DNA of 64,000 nucleotides from an uncultured Lachnospiraceae bacterium (GTDB lineage Bacteria > Bacillota > Clostridia > Lachnospirales > Lachnospiraceae), in the NCBI GenBank assembly GCA_945621435.1, contig CALZBR010000003.1, forward strand, positions 29,618 to 93,617, written 5' to 3'. Under the pieces are notes generated by a model. It saw only the letters and a list, made by a program, of their open reading frames with translations. It was not told where the DNA came from and made no database searches. A program made the translations under genes and the position numbers. Of this stretch, positions 16,093 through 24,803 are shown in pieces; position 1 is the first letter of the stretch; each line of letters begins with the position of its first letter.

Positions 16093-16122
16093 AACAAAAC
16101 GGAGAACCCAGGGGGTTCTCCG
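16093..16122 (-). terminator. Terminator of hup
   Basis: CGGAGAACCC / GGGTTCTCCG, a perfect 10-bp stem with a 3-base loop, followed on the minus strand by TTTTGTTTT. Confidence 0.92.
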
Positions 16123-16137
16123 CTAAAGTTGCATATT

Positions 16138-16410
16138 TTAGTTTAAGCTATCCTTTAATGCCTTACCAGCCTTGAACTTAGGTGCCTTGGAAGCAGCAAT
16201 CTTCATGGTCTTACCGGTCTGAGGATTTCTTCCCTCTCTTGCTGCTCTCTCGCTAACCTCGAAAGTACCGAAGCCAACCAGCTGAACCTTCTCACCCTTC
16301 TTCAGCTCTGCTGTAACAACATCAACAAATGCCTTAAGTGTCTTCTCAGCGTCCTTCTTAGATACGCCAGCGTTCTCAGCCATAGCTGCTACTAACTCTG
16401 TCTTGTTCAT
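16138..16410 (-). CDS. hup: DNA-binding protein HU
   Basis: A 90-residue histone-like protein from ATG 16410, which has AGGAGGAG upstream; a longer reading frame to 16464 is not needed and lacks a site. MNKTELVAAMAENAGVSKKDAEKTL and the DNA-binding arm FEVSERAAREGRNPQTGKTM are the typical HU sequence. HU bends DNA and shapes the nucleoid. It has its own strong promoter and terminator, so it is mainly monocistronic. Gene order hup-rqcP-yabP is common in Clostridia. Confidence 0.97.
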   Translation of the reverse strand: MNKTELVAAMAENAGVSKKDAEKTLKAFVDVVTAELKKGEKVQLVGFGTFEVSERAAREGRNPQTGKTMKIAASKAPKFKAGKALKDSLN

Positions 16411-16481
16411 ATTGAACTCCTCCTGTAATGAGTTTTCTAAATTGTATTTTAACAGATGCTTCAAGTGAAACGTCTATTATA

Positions 16482-16510
16482 TTTATAAGATGTTTTCTAC
16501 GGTTTGTCAA
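16482..16510 (-). promoter_or_regulatory. hup promoter
   Basis: Minus strand TTGACA, 17-base spacer, TATAAA, about 70 bases before the hup start. It is a near-consensus sigma-A promoter. Confidence 0.8.
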
Positions 16511-16523
16511 GATTATTTCAGCA

Positions 16524-17882
16524 TTATTTCGCCTCTTCGTTATTTATTCCGGCTGATTCTGCCAAATCGGCAAAAGAAAATGAGATATCTCTCTCTTTTT
16601 CGTCCACCTGAATGGTATAACTCCGAGTCTCATAACCTGTCTTTCTCAGGGTAATAACATGTTCTCCGGCTGATTTACGGAAATTGCAGGGACACATTCC
16701 AACATAATTACCGTCAAGATACACCTCTGCGTCCACAGGAGCATCAATAAATACCTTGTAGTAATCTGTCACTGCATCTTCATCTGACCCCGGGGATTCT
16801 TCCTTTTCCTCTTCCTCTGTCGGATTCGGCTCCAGCACGATATTGATACCGGCCGACTCCTGACCTACCCGAATATACTGTGTAATGGACTGATAGCCTT
16901 CCTTTCTGGCTATCAGCTGGTGTAGTCCGTAGGTCAGCCTGACGGGTCCGGAGATGTCTGCCTGGGTTCCGTCTATGTACAGCTCTGCTGCCGAGGGACT
17001 CAGGGAAAAGAGCACCATGCCGTACTGGGGTTCAGGAATTGTCAGATCTCCGATATCAAGCTCCGTTTCCTCATTGCGATTGATCGTAACCTGCTTCACA
17101 CCGCCGCCACCCTTGTGACTGATATTAACCTGATAACTTCCCTCAGGCACAAGCAAAAGCATGTCCTCTGTGATTTTCTGAATCCGCGACTGCCCCACCT
17201 CTATCCAGCCGCCAACGAAATTCTCGTCATTAATCAGTCTCAGGTATCCGTGGCCTTTCTTTACACCAACGCTCAGCACCTGACTGTCAATCCCCTGAAA
17301 ACATAAAACATCAGAAGCGTTCAGATCGCTGATCTCAATCTCTCTTCTGTCAGACAGATACAGAGTATTGGAAGTCAGTTTATAAATCTCAGAGCCGATA
17401 CTGACCTCTTTTCTCACACTGTTGATCTCATAATTCTCCACACTGTCATACTTCCATGCAGATGGCGACAGCTTCATGGTAGTCAGATGTTTTTTACTCC
17501 GAAGAAACGTCACATCCACGATGTCTCCCGGCTGCACCTGACTGAAGGCAATCCCTTCCCCGTATTTATCATAAAACCGGGTGGTTCCATCCATGGACAG
17601 GGTGTATCTGCGCCCCAGCTCCAGATTTAACAATGTCACCGTCCTGTTCTCATTGTCCGAAGATACCAATACAGCCGTATCTGCGGAATCATAACTGTCC
17701 GGTCCTGTCACCACCGGTCCGAAATCTGTGGAAACCTGAGAAGCGGAGGCTTCTGTCTGCTGACTGTTACCGTCGGATGTACCGCCGCAGGCAGTCAGCA
17801 GCACCATAGTTATAAGTAAACCCATCCATCCTGCAATCCTGCCGGTCTGATTCTTTTCTGCTGTGTTTTTATCGATTTTCAC
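16524..17882 (-). CDS. PEGA-domain lipoprotein
   Basis: A 452-residue protein with a signal peptide and a lipobox (LLTACGG, Cys at about residue 32), so it should be anchored to the outer face of the membrane. A low-complexity linker (QQTEASASQ) follows. The middle region (about 65-270) is an unassigned beta-rich part, and two PEGA-type domains follow: GMVLFSLSPSAAELYIDGTQADISGPVRLTYGLHQL around residue 290 and VFIDAPVDAEVYLDGNYVGMCPCNF around 380. An acidic linker (EEEEKEESPGSDED) separates them. PEGA domains are thought to bind surface polymers. The gene starts 4 bases after the CotS-like gene ends and so is probably in one operon with it. Confidence 0.8.
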   Translation of the reverse strand: MKIDKNTAEKNQTGRIAGWMGLLITMVLLTACGGTSDGNSQQTEASASQVSTDFGPVVTGPDSYDSADTAVLVSSDNENRTVTLLNLELGRRYTLSMDGTTRFYDKYGEGIAFSQVQPGDIVDVTFLRSKKHLTTMKLSPSAWKYDSVENYEINSVRKEVSIGSEIYKLTSNTLYLSDRREIEISDLNASDVLCFQGIDSQVLSVGVKKGHGYLRLINDENFVGGWIEVGQSRIQKITEDMLLLVPEGSYQVNISHKGGGGVKQVTINRNEETELDIGDLTIPEPQYGMVLFSLSPSAAELYIDGTQADISGPVRLTYGLHQLIARKEGYQSITQYIRVGQESAGINIVLEPNPTEEEEKEESPGSDEDAVTDYYKVFIDAPVDAEVYLDGNYVGMCPCNFRKSAGEHVITLRKTGYETRSYTIQVDEKERDISFSFADLAESAGINNEEAK

Positions 17883-17885
17883 CGC

Positions 17886-18905
17886 TTACTCCTTATTTCT
17901 CATAGCTGCAACATCACGAAATACTTCATCCAGAAAATGTTGCTTTTCCTTTTCCTGTGCTATCAGTTTCTCCAATTTTTCCTGATTCTTTACGGGTATC
18001 CATGCCTTACCCGTATTGTAATAAAAATTAGCTATTTTCCAGAATTTCTCCGGATAGGCCAGCCGGTAATACAGATCAATCCTGCTGACCGCAGATATGG
18101 GCCGCTCCCTTTCGTATGCACTTAACAGCTCTGTTCCCAAAGTGACCGACCAGTTTCCCTTTTCAAGAAGCTTTCGCATCAACAGGTAAATATCCCTGAC
18201 GGGGTCGTCCTGAATACACTTTTCAAAGTTGATGATAAACCAGCCCCCGGAACCCATCAAAATATTGTGATACTGATAATCCCCATGACAAAAAGCCACC
18301 GATTCCGCTCCCGTATCCGCCTTTGGAGCGGACATGAAAGACCGGCTGTACTGCTGCCACATATCCGTAATCTCCTCGGCCTGCTCCAGGAAGAAATCAC
18401 AGGCACCCAAAAGCTTGGTTTCAAAGGGTTGTTTCTGACCTTTCTGTTTCAGATACTTTCTCACTCTTCTGATCTCACGATTATGCCTTTCATAATCGTT
18501 CCCGGGCATATAAGCCGTCGTCAGACCGGGTGTATCCGGGGAAAGATACATGCTATCATGAAGATTTGCCAGAAGCCGTACCGCCTCCACACACTCATTT
18601 TTGTCATAGATATTGCACTCCCGTCCATCCTGCCAGGTCTTTAGGATATAGGAAACGCCATCCCCGTCTTTTACCAGAAGCTCCCCCTCCTTACTGGGGA
18701 TAATCTCCTCTACAGCCACCTTTTTATCATCGGAAATTGCCTGAAGTAATCTGTTCTGCAGTTCTGCGTGTTCCGAACTCCCCATATATTCCTTGAAAAT
18801 ATAGCTCCCCTGCTCCGTATCACACAGTATGGCACCTCTTCCTTTTCTGGTTCGAAGCACCTCTATATCATATTGCTCCAGCAATTCTACCGCTCTGTCA
18901 TTCAA
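17886..18905 (-). CDS. CotS-family spore coat kinase-like protein
   Basis: A 339-residue protein of the CotS / YutH group of phosphotransferase-fold spore coat proteins. An N-terminal lobe with YIFKEY (putative ATP-binding Lys) is followed by the catalytic loop FCHGDYQYHNIL (about residue 207) and then FIINFEKCIQDDP. In most kinases of this fold the last motif is IDF with a metal-binding Asp; here it is INF, so catalysis may be changed or lost. CotS-like proteins attach to the spore coat late in sporulation. GGGAGGG precedes the ATG. Confidence 0.78.
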   Translation of the reverse strand: MNDRAVELLEQYDIEVLRTRKGRGAILCDTEQGSYIFKEYMGSSEHAELQNRLLQAISDDKKVAVEEIIPSKEGELLVKDGDGVSYILKTWQDGRECNIYDKNECVEAVRLLANLHDSMYLSPDTPGLTTAYMPGNDYERHNREIRRVRKYLKQKGQKQPFETKLLGACDFFLEQAEEITDMWQQYSRSFMSAPKADTGAESVAFCHGDYQYHNILMGSGGWFIINFEKCIQDDPVRDIYLLMRKLLEKGNWSVTLGTELLSAYERERPISAVSRIDLYYRLAYPEKFWKIANFYYNTGKAWIPVKNQEKLEKLIAQEKEKQHFLDEVFRDVAAMRNKE

Positions 18906-18930
18906 AACCCTTCCCTCCCGTTACCTAAGC

Positions 18931-18959
18931 TCTCATAATGCTCACTGTATCTTATGAGA
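18931..18959. repeat. Inverted repeat between cca and the CotS-like gene
   Basis: TCTCATAA and TTATGAGA form a perfect 8-bp inverted repeat with a 13-base loop, about 26 bases before the CotS-like start. There is no T run, so it is more likely an operator or mRNA structure than a terminator. Confidence 0.45.
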
Positions 18960-18976
18960 AGGATTCTGAAAGTATG

Positions 18977-20341
18977 TTACAGGGTTGACATACTTTGTTC
19001 AATATTTTTTGCTTCTGTCAAAAGCTGTTCTTTGTTGTTACGTGCAGGTTCATCCAGCACCAAATCCAATAGTCTCTGAAGCACTTCTCCCAGCTCTCTG
19101 CCGGGCTTCATCCCTGCTGCAATCAGATCCGATCCTGTAACTGCAAGGTTTTTTAACGAGACACACTGGTTCTTTTCCAGCATTTCTGCGTAGAGCTCCT
19201 GCCATTTTTGAAGACGCTCTTCCTTTTCACACTTCCTATAATCACTCTGCGCCGCCATATCCGCTGCCTTCACCTCGAACAGGTCCGGAAATGCCTTTTC
19301 ACCGATTTTGTTCACGGCACGACGCAGGATTCGCAGATCAGGATCCACATCATTACCGTAATCGTGATATTTCACCAGACATTCCACTCTGTCAATGGTA
19401 TCATTGTCGAACTTCAGTCTGCGAAGAATGGATCTTGCCATCTCCGCACTCTTACCTTCATGCCCGTGAAAATGGGTTATCCCCTTATCATCCACCGTCA
19501 AAGTCTCCGGTTTTGCAATATCATGCAAAAGCATGGCAATTCGCAGCACTCTGTCCGCCCTGACCGCTGTCAGGGAATGAAGAATATGCTCTCCCACTGT
19601 ATATTCGTGATGAGGATGATTCTGGACCGTTTCCATGGCACGGTCAAACTCCGGCAGGAAAACCCTTGTGATTCCCATTTCATATGCCTGCCTCAGATAG
19701 TCGGGATGGTCGGATATCAGAATCTTTATCAATTCCGCCTGAATTCGTTCCGCACTGATTCTGCTCAGTGTCCCTGCCAGCTTCCGGATGGCATCCCCGG
19801 TGTCCTGTTCTATATAATAGCCAAGCTGGGCTGAAAAGCGGATGGCCCGAAGCATCCGAAGTGCATCCTCCTCAAATCTTTCCACGGGATCCCCCACGCA
19901 GCGAATTACCCCGGCACGGATGTCCTCCATGCCGCCAAAGAGGTCAATCAATCCCTGCTCCTCGTTATATGCCATGGCATTGATGGTAAAATCCCGCCGT
20001 TTTAAGTCTTCCTCCAGTCTGGAAGTAAAAATAACCTCTTTGGGATGACGACTGTCCTCATATTCTCCGTCTATCCTGTAGGTAGTAATCTCGAACCCTT
20101 CCTTATCCTGCATGACAGTGACTGTTCCATGCTGTAAGCCGGTGTCGATGGTGCGATGAAACAGCTCTTTCACCTGTTCCGGTCTGGCAGAAGTGGTAAT
20201 ATCCCAGTCCTGTGGCTCCCGACCTAAAATAGAATCCCGCACACAACCGCCTACCGCAAATGCCTCATACCCCGCTTTTGTCAGTGTATCTATGATATGT
20301 GCTGCCTTTTCCGGCACCTGAATTCTGATATTGCCGTTCAC
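18977..20341 (-). CDS. cca: CCA-adding tRNA nucleotidyltransferase
   Basis: A 454-residue class II nucleotidyltransferase that repairs or adds the 3' CCA of tRNAs. Motifs are FAVGGCVRDSILGREPQDWDITTSA (residues about 26-50; catalytic DxD in DWD), RRDFTINAMAYNEEQGLIDLFGG, RFEEDALRMLRAIRFSAQLGY and the template region ISAERIQAELIKIL. An HD domain (LLHDIAKP, then FHGHEGKSAEM) occupies the C-terminal half; HD-containing forms can also have phosphohydrolase activity. The tRNA genes of the window lack encoded CCA, so this enzyme is needed. No close operon partner is clear. Confidence 0.94.
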   Translation of the reverse strand: MNGNIRIQVPEKAAHIIDTLTKAGYEAFAVGGCVRDSILGREPQDWDITTSARPEQVKELFHRTIDTGLQHGTVTVMQDKEGFEITTYRIDGEYEDSRHPKEVIFTSRLEEDLKRRDFTINAMAYNEEQGLIDLFGGMEDIRAGVIRCVGDPVERFEEDALRMLRAIRFSAQLGYYIEQDTGDAIRKLAGTLSRISAERIQAELIKILISDHPDYLRQAYEMGITRVFLPEFDRAMETVQNHPHHEYTVGEHILHSLTAVRADRVLRIAMLLHDIAKPETLTVDDKGITHFHGHEGKSAEMARSILRRLKFDNDTIDRVECLVKYHDYGNDVDPDLRILRRAVNKIGEKAFPDLFEVKAADMAAQSDYRKCEKEERLQKWQELYAEMLEKNQCVSLKNLAVTGSDLIAAGMKPGRELGEVLQRLLDLVLDEPARNNKEQLLTEAKNIEQSMSTL

Positions 20342-20380
20342 TCTGTTCCCTTTCCCTAAATATAATTACTGTTCTGTGTC

Positions 20381-21187
20381 CTATGCAAAAAAACGATGTA
20401 TTACTTCTACCAATCCGTCTTCATCATTGGTAGCAGTAATATAATCGGCCGCATCCTTTACCGCCTGCTGGGCATTTCCCATAGCCACGCCCACACCTGC
20501 GTAACGGATCATGGAAATATCATTAAAACCGTCTCCGCAGCAGACCGTTTCCTCCCTGCCAACCCCGATCACAGGCAGCATTTTATCCAATGAAGCCGCC
20601 TTATCCACGTTCTGCGGCATAATCTCTATAAAGAACGGCTCGGAACGATAAATACTTGCAACAGCACCGTATTTTTCCCGGAGTTCACGCTCCAGGGATT
20701 CCGCCTTTTCCGGCGGAGCCGTCATAAGGCACTTATTGATATCAAAGTCAACAAAATCAACAAAATTGTCCACTTCCCGAATGGGCAGTCCGTTGATGCG
20801 CGCCTCCAGCTCTACATACTGATCCCTGGGAAATGCAGAGATGACCTCATCTCCAAGGTAGGTGATCAGTCCGCAGCCATTTTTCTCCGCAAACCGGTAT
20901 AGTCCCGGCAATATCGTTAGAGGAAGCAGATTCTGACATACAATCTCTCCGCTGCTGCACTCTATGATTCTTGCTCCGTTGAAAGAGAGCAGATATCCTC
21001 CATACTTCTGCAGTTCCAGTTCTTCTTCATATCTGCGCATACCCGGAGTGGGTCTTCCCGATGCAAGGATTACTTTTTCTCCGCGCTTCAGCAGCTCCTG
21101 AATTGCAGCCTTTGTCGCCGGCGTAATCTCCTTTTGAGAATTTGTTAACGTCCCGTCAATGTCTAATATCAATGCTTTTGAAGTCAT
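20381..21187 (-). CDS. Cof-type HAD-IIB family phosphatase
   Basis: A 268-residue haloacid dehalogenase superfamily hydrolase. Motif I is ILDIDGTLTNS (nucleophile and acid Asp), motif II ILASGRP, motif III the Lys region around NVDKAASLDKML, and motif IV VCCGDGFNDISMIRYAG, followed by VAMGNA. The cap is of the IIB (Cof) type. These enzymes dephosphorylate sugar phosphates, flavin precursors or other small molecules; the substrate cannot be read from the sequence. The gene is 66 bases downstream of the foldase gene. Confidence 0.9.
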   Translation of the reverse strand: MTSKALILDIDGTLTNSQKEITPATKAAIQELLKRGEKVILASGRPTPGMRRYEEELELQKYGGYLLSFNGARIIECSSGEIVCQNLLPLTILPGLYRFAEKNGCGLITYLGDEVISAFPRDQYVELEARINGLPIREVDNFVDFVDFDINKCLMTAPPEKAESLERELREKYGAVASIYRSEPFFIEIMPQNVDKAASLDKMLPVIGVGREETVCCGDGFNDISMIRYAGVGVAMGNAQQAVKDAADYITATNDEDGLVEVIHRFFA

Positions 21188-21252
21188 ACTTAATTTCCTT
21201 TTTTAAGAAAAGCGGTGAGATATTCCCACCGCCACTTTCTTCTTTTTCTTTT

Positions 21253-22860
21253 TTAGTTGCCCGCAGACGCTGAACTGCTTTCCGCAACATTGCTGTTATC
21301 CTGTTCTGCCTGACTGCTCTGTGTAGCCTCACTGCTCTGTGTAGCCTCACTGCTCTGTTCTTCAGCCTGAATCTTCAGATAATTCAATTTACCCTTGGGA
21401 TCCTCAACCGGGATACTCTGAGTGATCTCTGCCATATACTCAACCATCTTCTCATTTACCAGGGTTGTCTTAATGCTGTTTTTCCAGGAAGGCTGATTCT
21501 GTCCGACGTAATAAACAATATAAACAGCATTTCCCTCGGGTGCTACCACCTTGGTATCACCCTTCACTCTTGCTTTGTCATCCATCCAGGTTGCCAGCTC
21601 CTCAGGCAAACCGCTGGAAGTAAGTCCTTCCATCAGACCGCCTTCCATAGGAATAACGGAGGCATCATTCTTGTCATCCGCAAGCTCTGCAAAGCTCTCT
21701 TCCGTTGCTGCACCGTTCTTCCACTGATCCAAAACAGCCTGGCCGTCTTCACCCTCGGGGAGTACGATAACACGAAGATCGATGGTAGGCGTTTCATCAC
21801 GATAACGCTTTTCAAAGGCAACGACATAATAAAGATTCTGTGACTCATACTCAATGATCGTCTTGTCGCCTGCTTTTCTTTCCTCGGCAAACAACCACTC
21901 GCTGAGCAGGCTGTTCAGGCTGCTCTTCTTAACATTCTCATTCAACTCACCCTCTGTAGCAATCTTTTCCAGCTTTTCTTCTGCCTCTTCGTGAGCCTTC
22001 TTCATGGCAGCTTCAATCTCAGCCTCAGAAGGTTCGTAGGTCTCTTCGCTGTTTTCTTCGGATGTATTCTCTTCTGATTTATCTTCCTGAGGATCTGCCA
22101 GTTCTGTCGGAGCTGTAGGCAGCTCTGCATTTACACTGATAAGTCTGTAATCAACCGAATCGTACTCTTCCGTTCTTTCTTGATAGTATGCCTCTATTTC
22201 CTCCTCAGAAGGTGCCTTCTTCCCGGAAACAGAATCATAATATGCATTGGTAAAAAGTGTGTCCATCACAAAGGGCTTTACTCTGTCCATGGTTGCAAGA
22301 GAACCATACAATTCCTGCGCATATGCTTTCTCGGATTTACCTTCTCCGGCAGCCGCCTTCTTAAGGGTTTCCTCGTAATCTGCATATTTTGCAGTCAGAT
22401 CACAGGTAAATCCCTCTGCCTCTGCCTGAGCCTTTAATGCCTTGGTATTCCTGATACTGTCGACTGCCAACTGCTCGAAGTAATCCTGCCAGGTCATGGT
22501 ACCCGAATACATCATCTGGGATAAATCTCCGCTGAGATCCATACCAAACATGCTCAGGTAGTAACTATTCTGTGTAATGTAGTTATTCTTAACAATATTA
22601 TAATTGTAATCGAATTCTACCTTTGTTATCTTCTCTCCGCCCACCTTGATATAGGTGCCGTTCAATGCCAGGTATGTGCGAATCGGGAAGGAAATCACAA
22701 AGCAAAATACCGCAAGTACAGCAAGCACTCCGATAATCCTGCCCATTTGCCGCTCTCTCTCGGCCTGTTTCCTCTCCTCTGCTCTTTTCTGCATTTTCAA
22801 ATCATATTTTGTGACAACTTTTTCTTTTTTCTGTTCCGTATTCTCCGGTTTTTTAGACAT
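21253..22860 (-). CDS. Membrane-anchored SurA/PrsA-like foldase
   Basis: A 535-residue protein. A charged cytoplasmic N-terminus (residues 1-40, rich in K, R and E) precedes one membrane helix (about 41-62), so the rest lies outside the cell. The external part has a SurA_N-like segment (VGGEKITKVEFDYNYN) and a region with a helical EEEIEAYYQERTEEYD stretch. A degenerate parvulin-type segment is seen around residue 340-430 (IDLRVIVLPEGEDGQ, then FAELADDKNDAS). No lipobox is present. Such proteins assist folding of exported proteins. A Glu-rich insert (near residue 250) and a Ser/Gln/Ala-rich C-terminal tail with repeats are notable. The catalytic function is uncertain. Confidence 0.7.
   Translation of the reverse strand: MSKKPENTEQKKEKVVTKYDLKMQKRAEERKQAERERQMGRIIGVLAVLAVFCFVISFPIRTYLALNGTYIKVGGEKITKVEFDYNYNIVKNNYITQNSYYLSMFGMDLSGDLSQMMYSGTMTWQDYFEQLAVDSIRNTKALKAQAEAEGFTCDLTAKYADYEETLKKAAAGEGKSEKAYAQELYGSLATMDRVKPFVMDTLFTNAYYDSVSGKKAPSEEEIEAYYQERTEEYDSVDYRLISVNAELPTAPTELADPQEDKSEENTSEENSEETYEPSEAEIEAAMKKAHEEAEEKLEKIATEGELNENVKKSSLNSLLSEWLFAEERKAGDKTIIEYESQNLYYVVAFEKRYRDETPTIDLRVIVLPEGEDGQAVLDQWKNGAATEESFAELADDKNDASVIPMEGGLMEGLTSSGLPEELATWMDDKARVKGDTKVVAPEGNAVYIVYYVGQNQPSWKNSIKTTLVNEKMVEYMAEITQSIPVEDPKGKLNYLKIQAEEQSSEATQSSEATQSSQAEQDNSNVAESSSASAGN
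21313..21358 (-). repeat. 18-bp tandem repeat in the foldase tail
   Basis: Two identical 18-bp units (21313-21330, 21331-21348) and a 10-bp partial third copy encode a repeated six-residue unit (EATQSS) in the C-terminal tail. The frame is kept. Confidence 0.9.
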
Positions 22861-22948
22861 GATAAAAATGTCTCCTTCCTAAAACTTACTGCATCCGGGT
22901 GAATCACCCGATGCTCAATTATACTGCACGGCTTTATGCGAATGCAAG

Positions 22949-24622
22949 CTATTTCACATATTTTTCAAGCTTTTTAACGATATTTTTCATGCAACCCGGC
23001 TCAAACGGACTGTCAAGTCCCACTTCCCTTATCATATTAGTGTAAAAATCACAGGCAGAGAGCTTACACAGCTTCAGATAGCTCTCCCAGGCTGCTTTGT
23101 AATCATCGTCCATTTTTACCTTATACTGCAACGCGCAGGTCTGAGCCAGGCAGTAATCAATATAATAGAAGGGGGAATTGTAGATATGCTGCTGTTTCTG
23201 CCAGATACCGCCCTTACCAAAAAATGCATCATCCCCATAGTCCTGGTGGGGTCTGTATTCCTTCTCCAGCTTCAGCCATGCAGCATGCCTCTCAGCCGGC
23301 GTCATATCGGGATTCGCATATACAATGTGCTGGAATTCATCCACCATACAGCCGTAAGGGATGAATGCCGCGGAATCCTCCAGGTGCATCTCTATATAGT
23401 CCTCCGCCCTGTCTCCGAAAAACAGCGGCATCCATTCCTGCGTAAAGAATTCCATGGACATGGAGTGAATCTCCGCCGTCTCCATACCGATGTCAGCGTG
23501 CTCTCTGACAGGATCCATACCGGAGAGATATCCCTGGAATGCATGCCCGCACTCATGGGTAATCACATCCACATCTCCGCTGGTACCGTTAAAGTTTGCA
23601 AATACAAAGGGAGAATTGTAAAGAGGCATATAGGTCATATAACCACCTGCCTTCTTGGTCTTGCGCCCCAGCACATCAAAAAGCTCATTATCTATCATAA
23701 AATCATAGAACTCTTTGGTCTCCGGGGAAAGCTCGCTGTACATCCTCTGCCCTGCGGCAAGGATTTCCCCGGGAGTTCCCACAGGCGCAGGATTGCCCTC
23801 AGTGAAATAAACAGCGTCATCAATATAACTCAGCTTATCCAGACCGAGCCTCCGTCTCCTGCGCTCATGCAGCCTCTCGGCAAAGGGCACAAAATCCCTT
23901 TTCACCTGCTCCCGGTATGACTCCACTTCCTTCTGGCCGTAGCAGTTGCGACCCATGCGGTAATAGCCCAGCTCCACATAATTCTCATAGCCCATCTTTC
24001 TTGCCTGGGCGGTACGGTTTTTGACCAGCTTATCGTATATCTCATCCAGCTTCTCCGCATTTGCCTCAAAAAAGGCACCGTACTCCTTCCATGCGGCAGC
24101 ACGGACAGATCTGTCCCTGTGTACCAGATAGGGACGCATCAGGGAAAGATTCAGCTCTTTACCGTCAAATCGGATTTTTGCACTTGCTATCAGCTTGTTA
24201 TATTCCATGGTAAGCGCATTTTCCTCCTGCATCAGGGGAATCAGCTTCTCATCCATGGATTTCTCCCGAAGTTCAATATTCTTGAACGCCACAGATCCGA
24301 TCTTCTTCTCAAGATACTCTCTGTACGGGGATTGGTAAAGCTTCCTGGCATACTTCAAAGCCATGCTCTCAAACATGGGAAGCATCTCGTCATAATATTC
24401 ATGCTCCTTCTCATAAAATTCATCGGAGGTATCAATATCGTAACGAATGTGTGCAATCGTATACAGAGTGCTTACCCGGTCGCTCAGTGCATAATATTTC
24501 TTGTGAACCTCAAACTGCTCCTCCCCGTTTTTCGCAGCATCGAACTCCTCCATGATCTCGTCCATTTCCTTCTTAACTCGGTCGAAATCCACTCTTTCGT
24601 AAGGCATGTCCTTAAATTTCAT
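22949..24622 (-). CDS. pepF: M3 family oligoendopeptidase
   Basis: A 557-residue zinc peptidase of family M3 (thimet oligopeptidase/PepF type). The zinc motif is VITHECGHAFQGYL (HExxH) at about residue 352, and the third ligand Glu is in METAEIHSMSMEFF about 30 residues later. A further typical sequence, YIDYCLAQTCALQ, lies near the C-terminus. It cleaves short peptides in the cytoplasm; there is no signal peptide. It stands alone with its own promoter and is divergent from the membrane protein gene at 24804. Confidence 0.94.
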   Translation of the reverse strand: MKFKDMPYERVDFDRVKKEMDEIMEEFDAAKNGEEQFEVHKKYYALSDRVSTLYTIAHIRYDIDTSDEFYEKEHEYYDEMLPMFESMALKYARKLYQSPYREYLEKKIGSVAFKNIELREKSMDEKLIPLMQEENALTMEYNKLIASAKIRFDGKELNLSLMRPYLVHRDRSVRAAAWKEYGAFFEANAEKLDEIYDKLVKNRTAQARKMGYENYVELGYYRMGRNCYGQKEVESYREQVKRDFVPFAERLHERRRRRLGLDKLSYIDDAVYFTEGNPAPVGTPGEILAAGQRMYSELSPETKEFYDFMIDNELFDVLGRKTKKAGGYMTYMPLYNSPFVFANFNGTSGDVDVITHECGHAFQGYLSGMDPVREHADIGMETAEIHSMSMEFFTQEWMPLFFGDRAEDYIEMHLEDSAAFIPYGCMVDEFQHIVYANPDMTPAERHAAWLKLEKEYRPHQDYGDDAFFGKGGIWQKQQHIYNSPFYYIDYCLAQTCALQYKVKMDDDYKAAWESYLKLCKLSACDFYTNMIREVGLDSPFEPGCMKNIVKKLEKYVK

Positions 24623-24666
24623 TGTGTTACCTCTTTTCCGCTTACATATCTATGTTACATTTTCAC

Positions 24667-24695
24667 ATTGTACATGATTCTCACATTCAAAGCAA
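24667..24695 (-). promoter_or_regulatory. Probable promoter of the M3 peptidase gene
   Basis: Minus strand TTGCTT, 17-base spacer, TACAAT, about 45 bases before the start codon. Confidence 0.5.
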
Positions 24696-24729
24696 GCGAC
24701 GTGTGTTATTTCGACAAAAAGAGCAAAAA

Positions 24730-24758
24730 TTGACTGGAAGACATCATTCTACTATGAT
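24730..24758 (+). promoter_or_regulatory. Promoter of the 24804 membrane protein gene
   Basis: TTGACT, 17-base spacer, TATGAT, about 46 bases before the start codon at 24804. Confidence 0.65.
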
Positions 24759-24803
24759 AAGATAAAAATGTTAAAACATTTATTTCTTAATGAGGAGGCA
24801 AAG

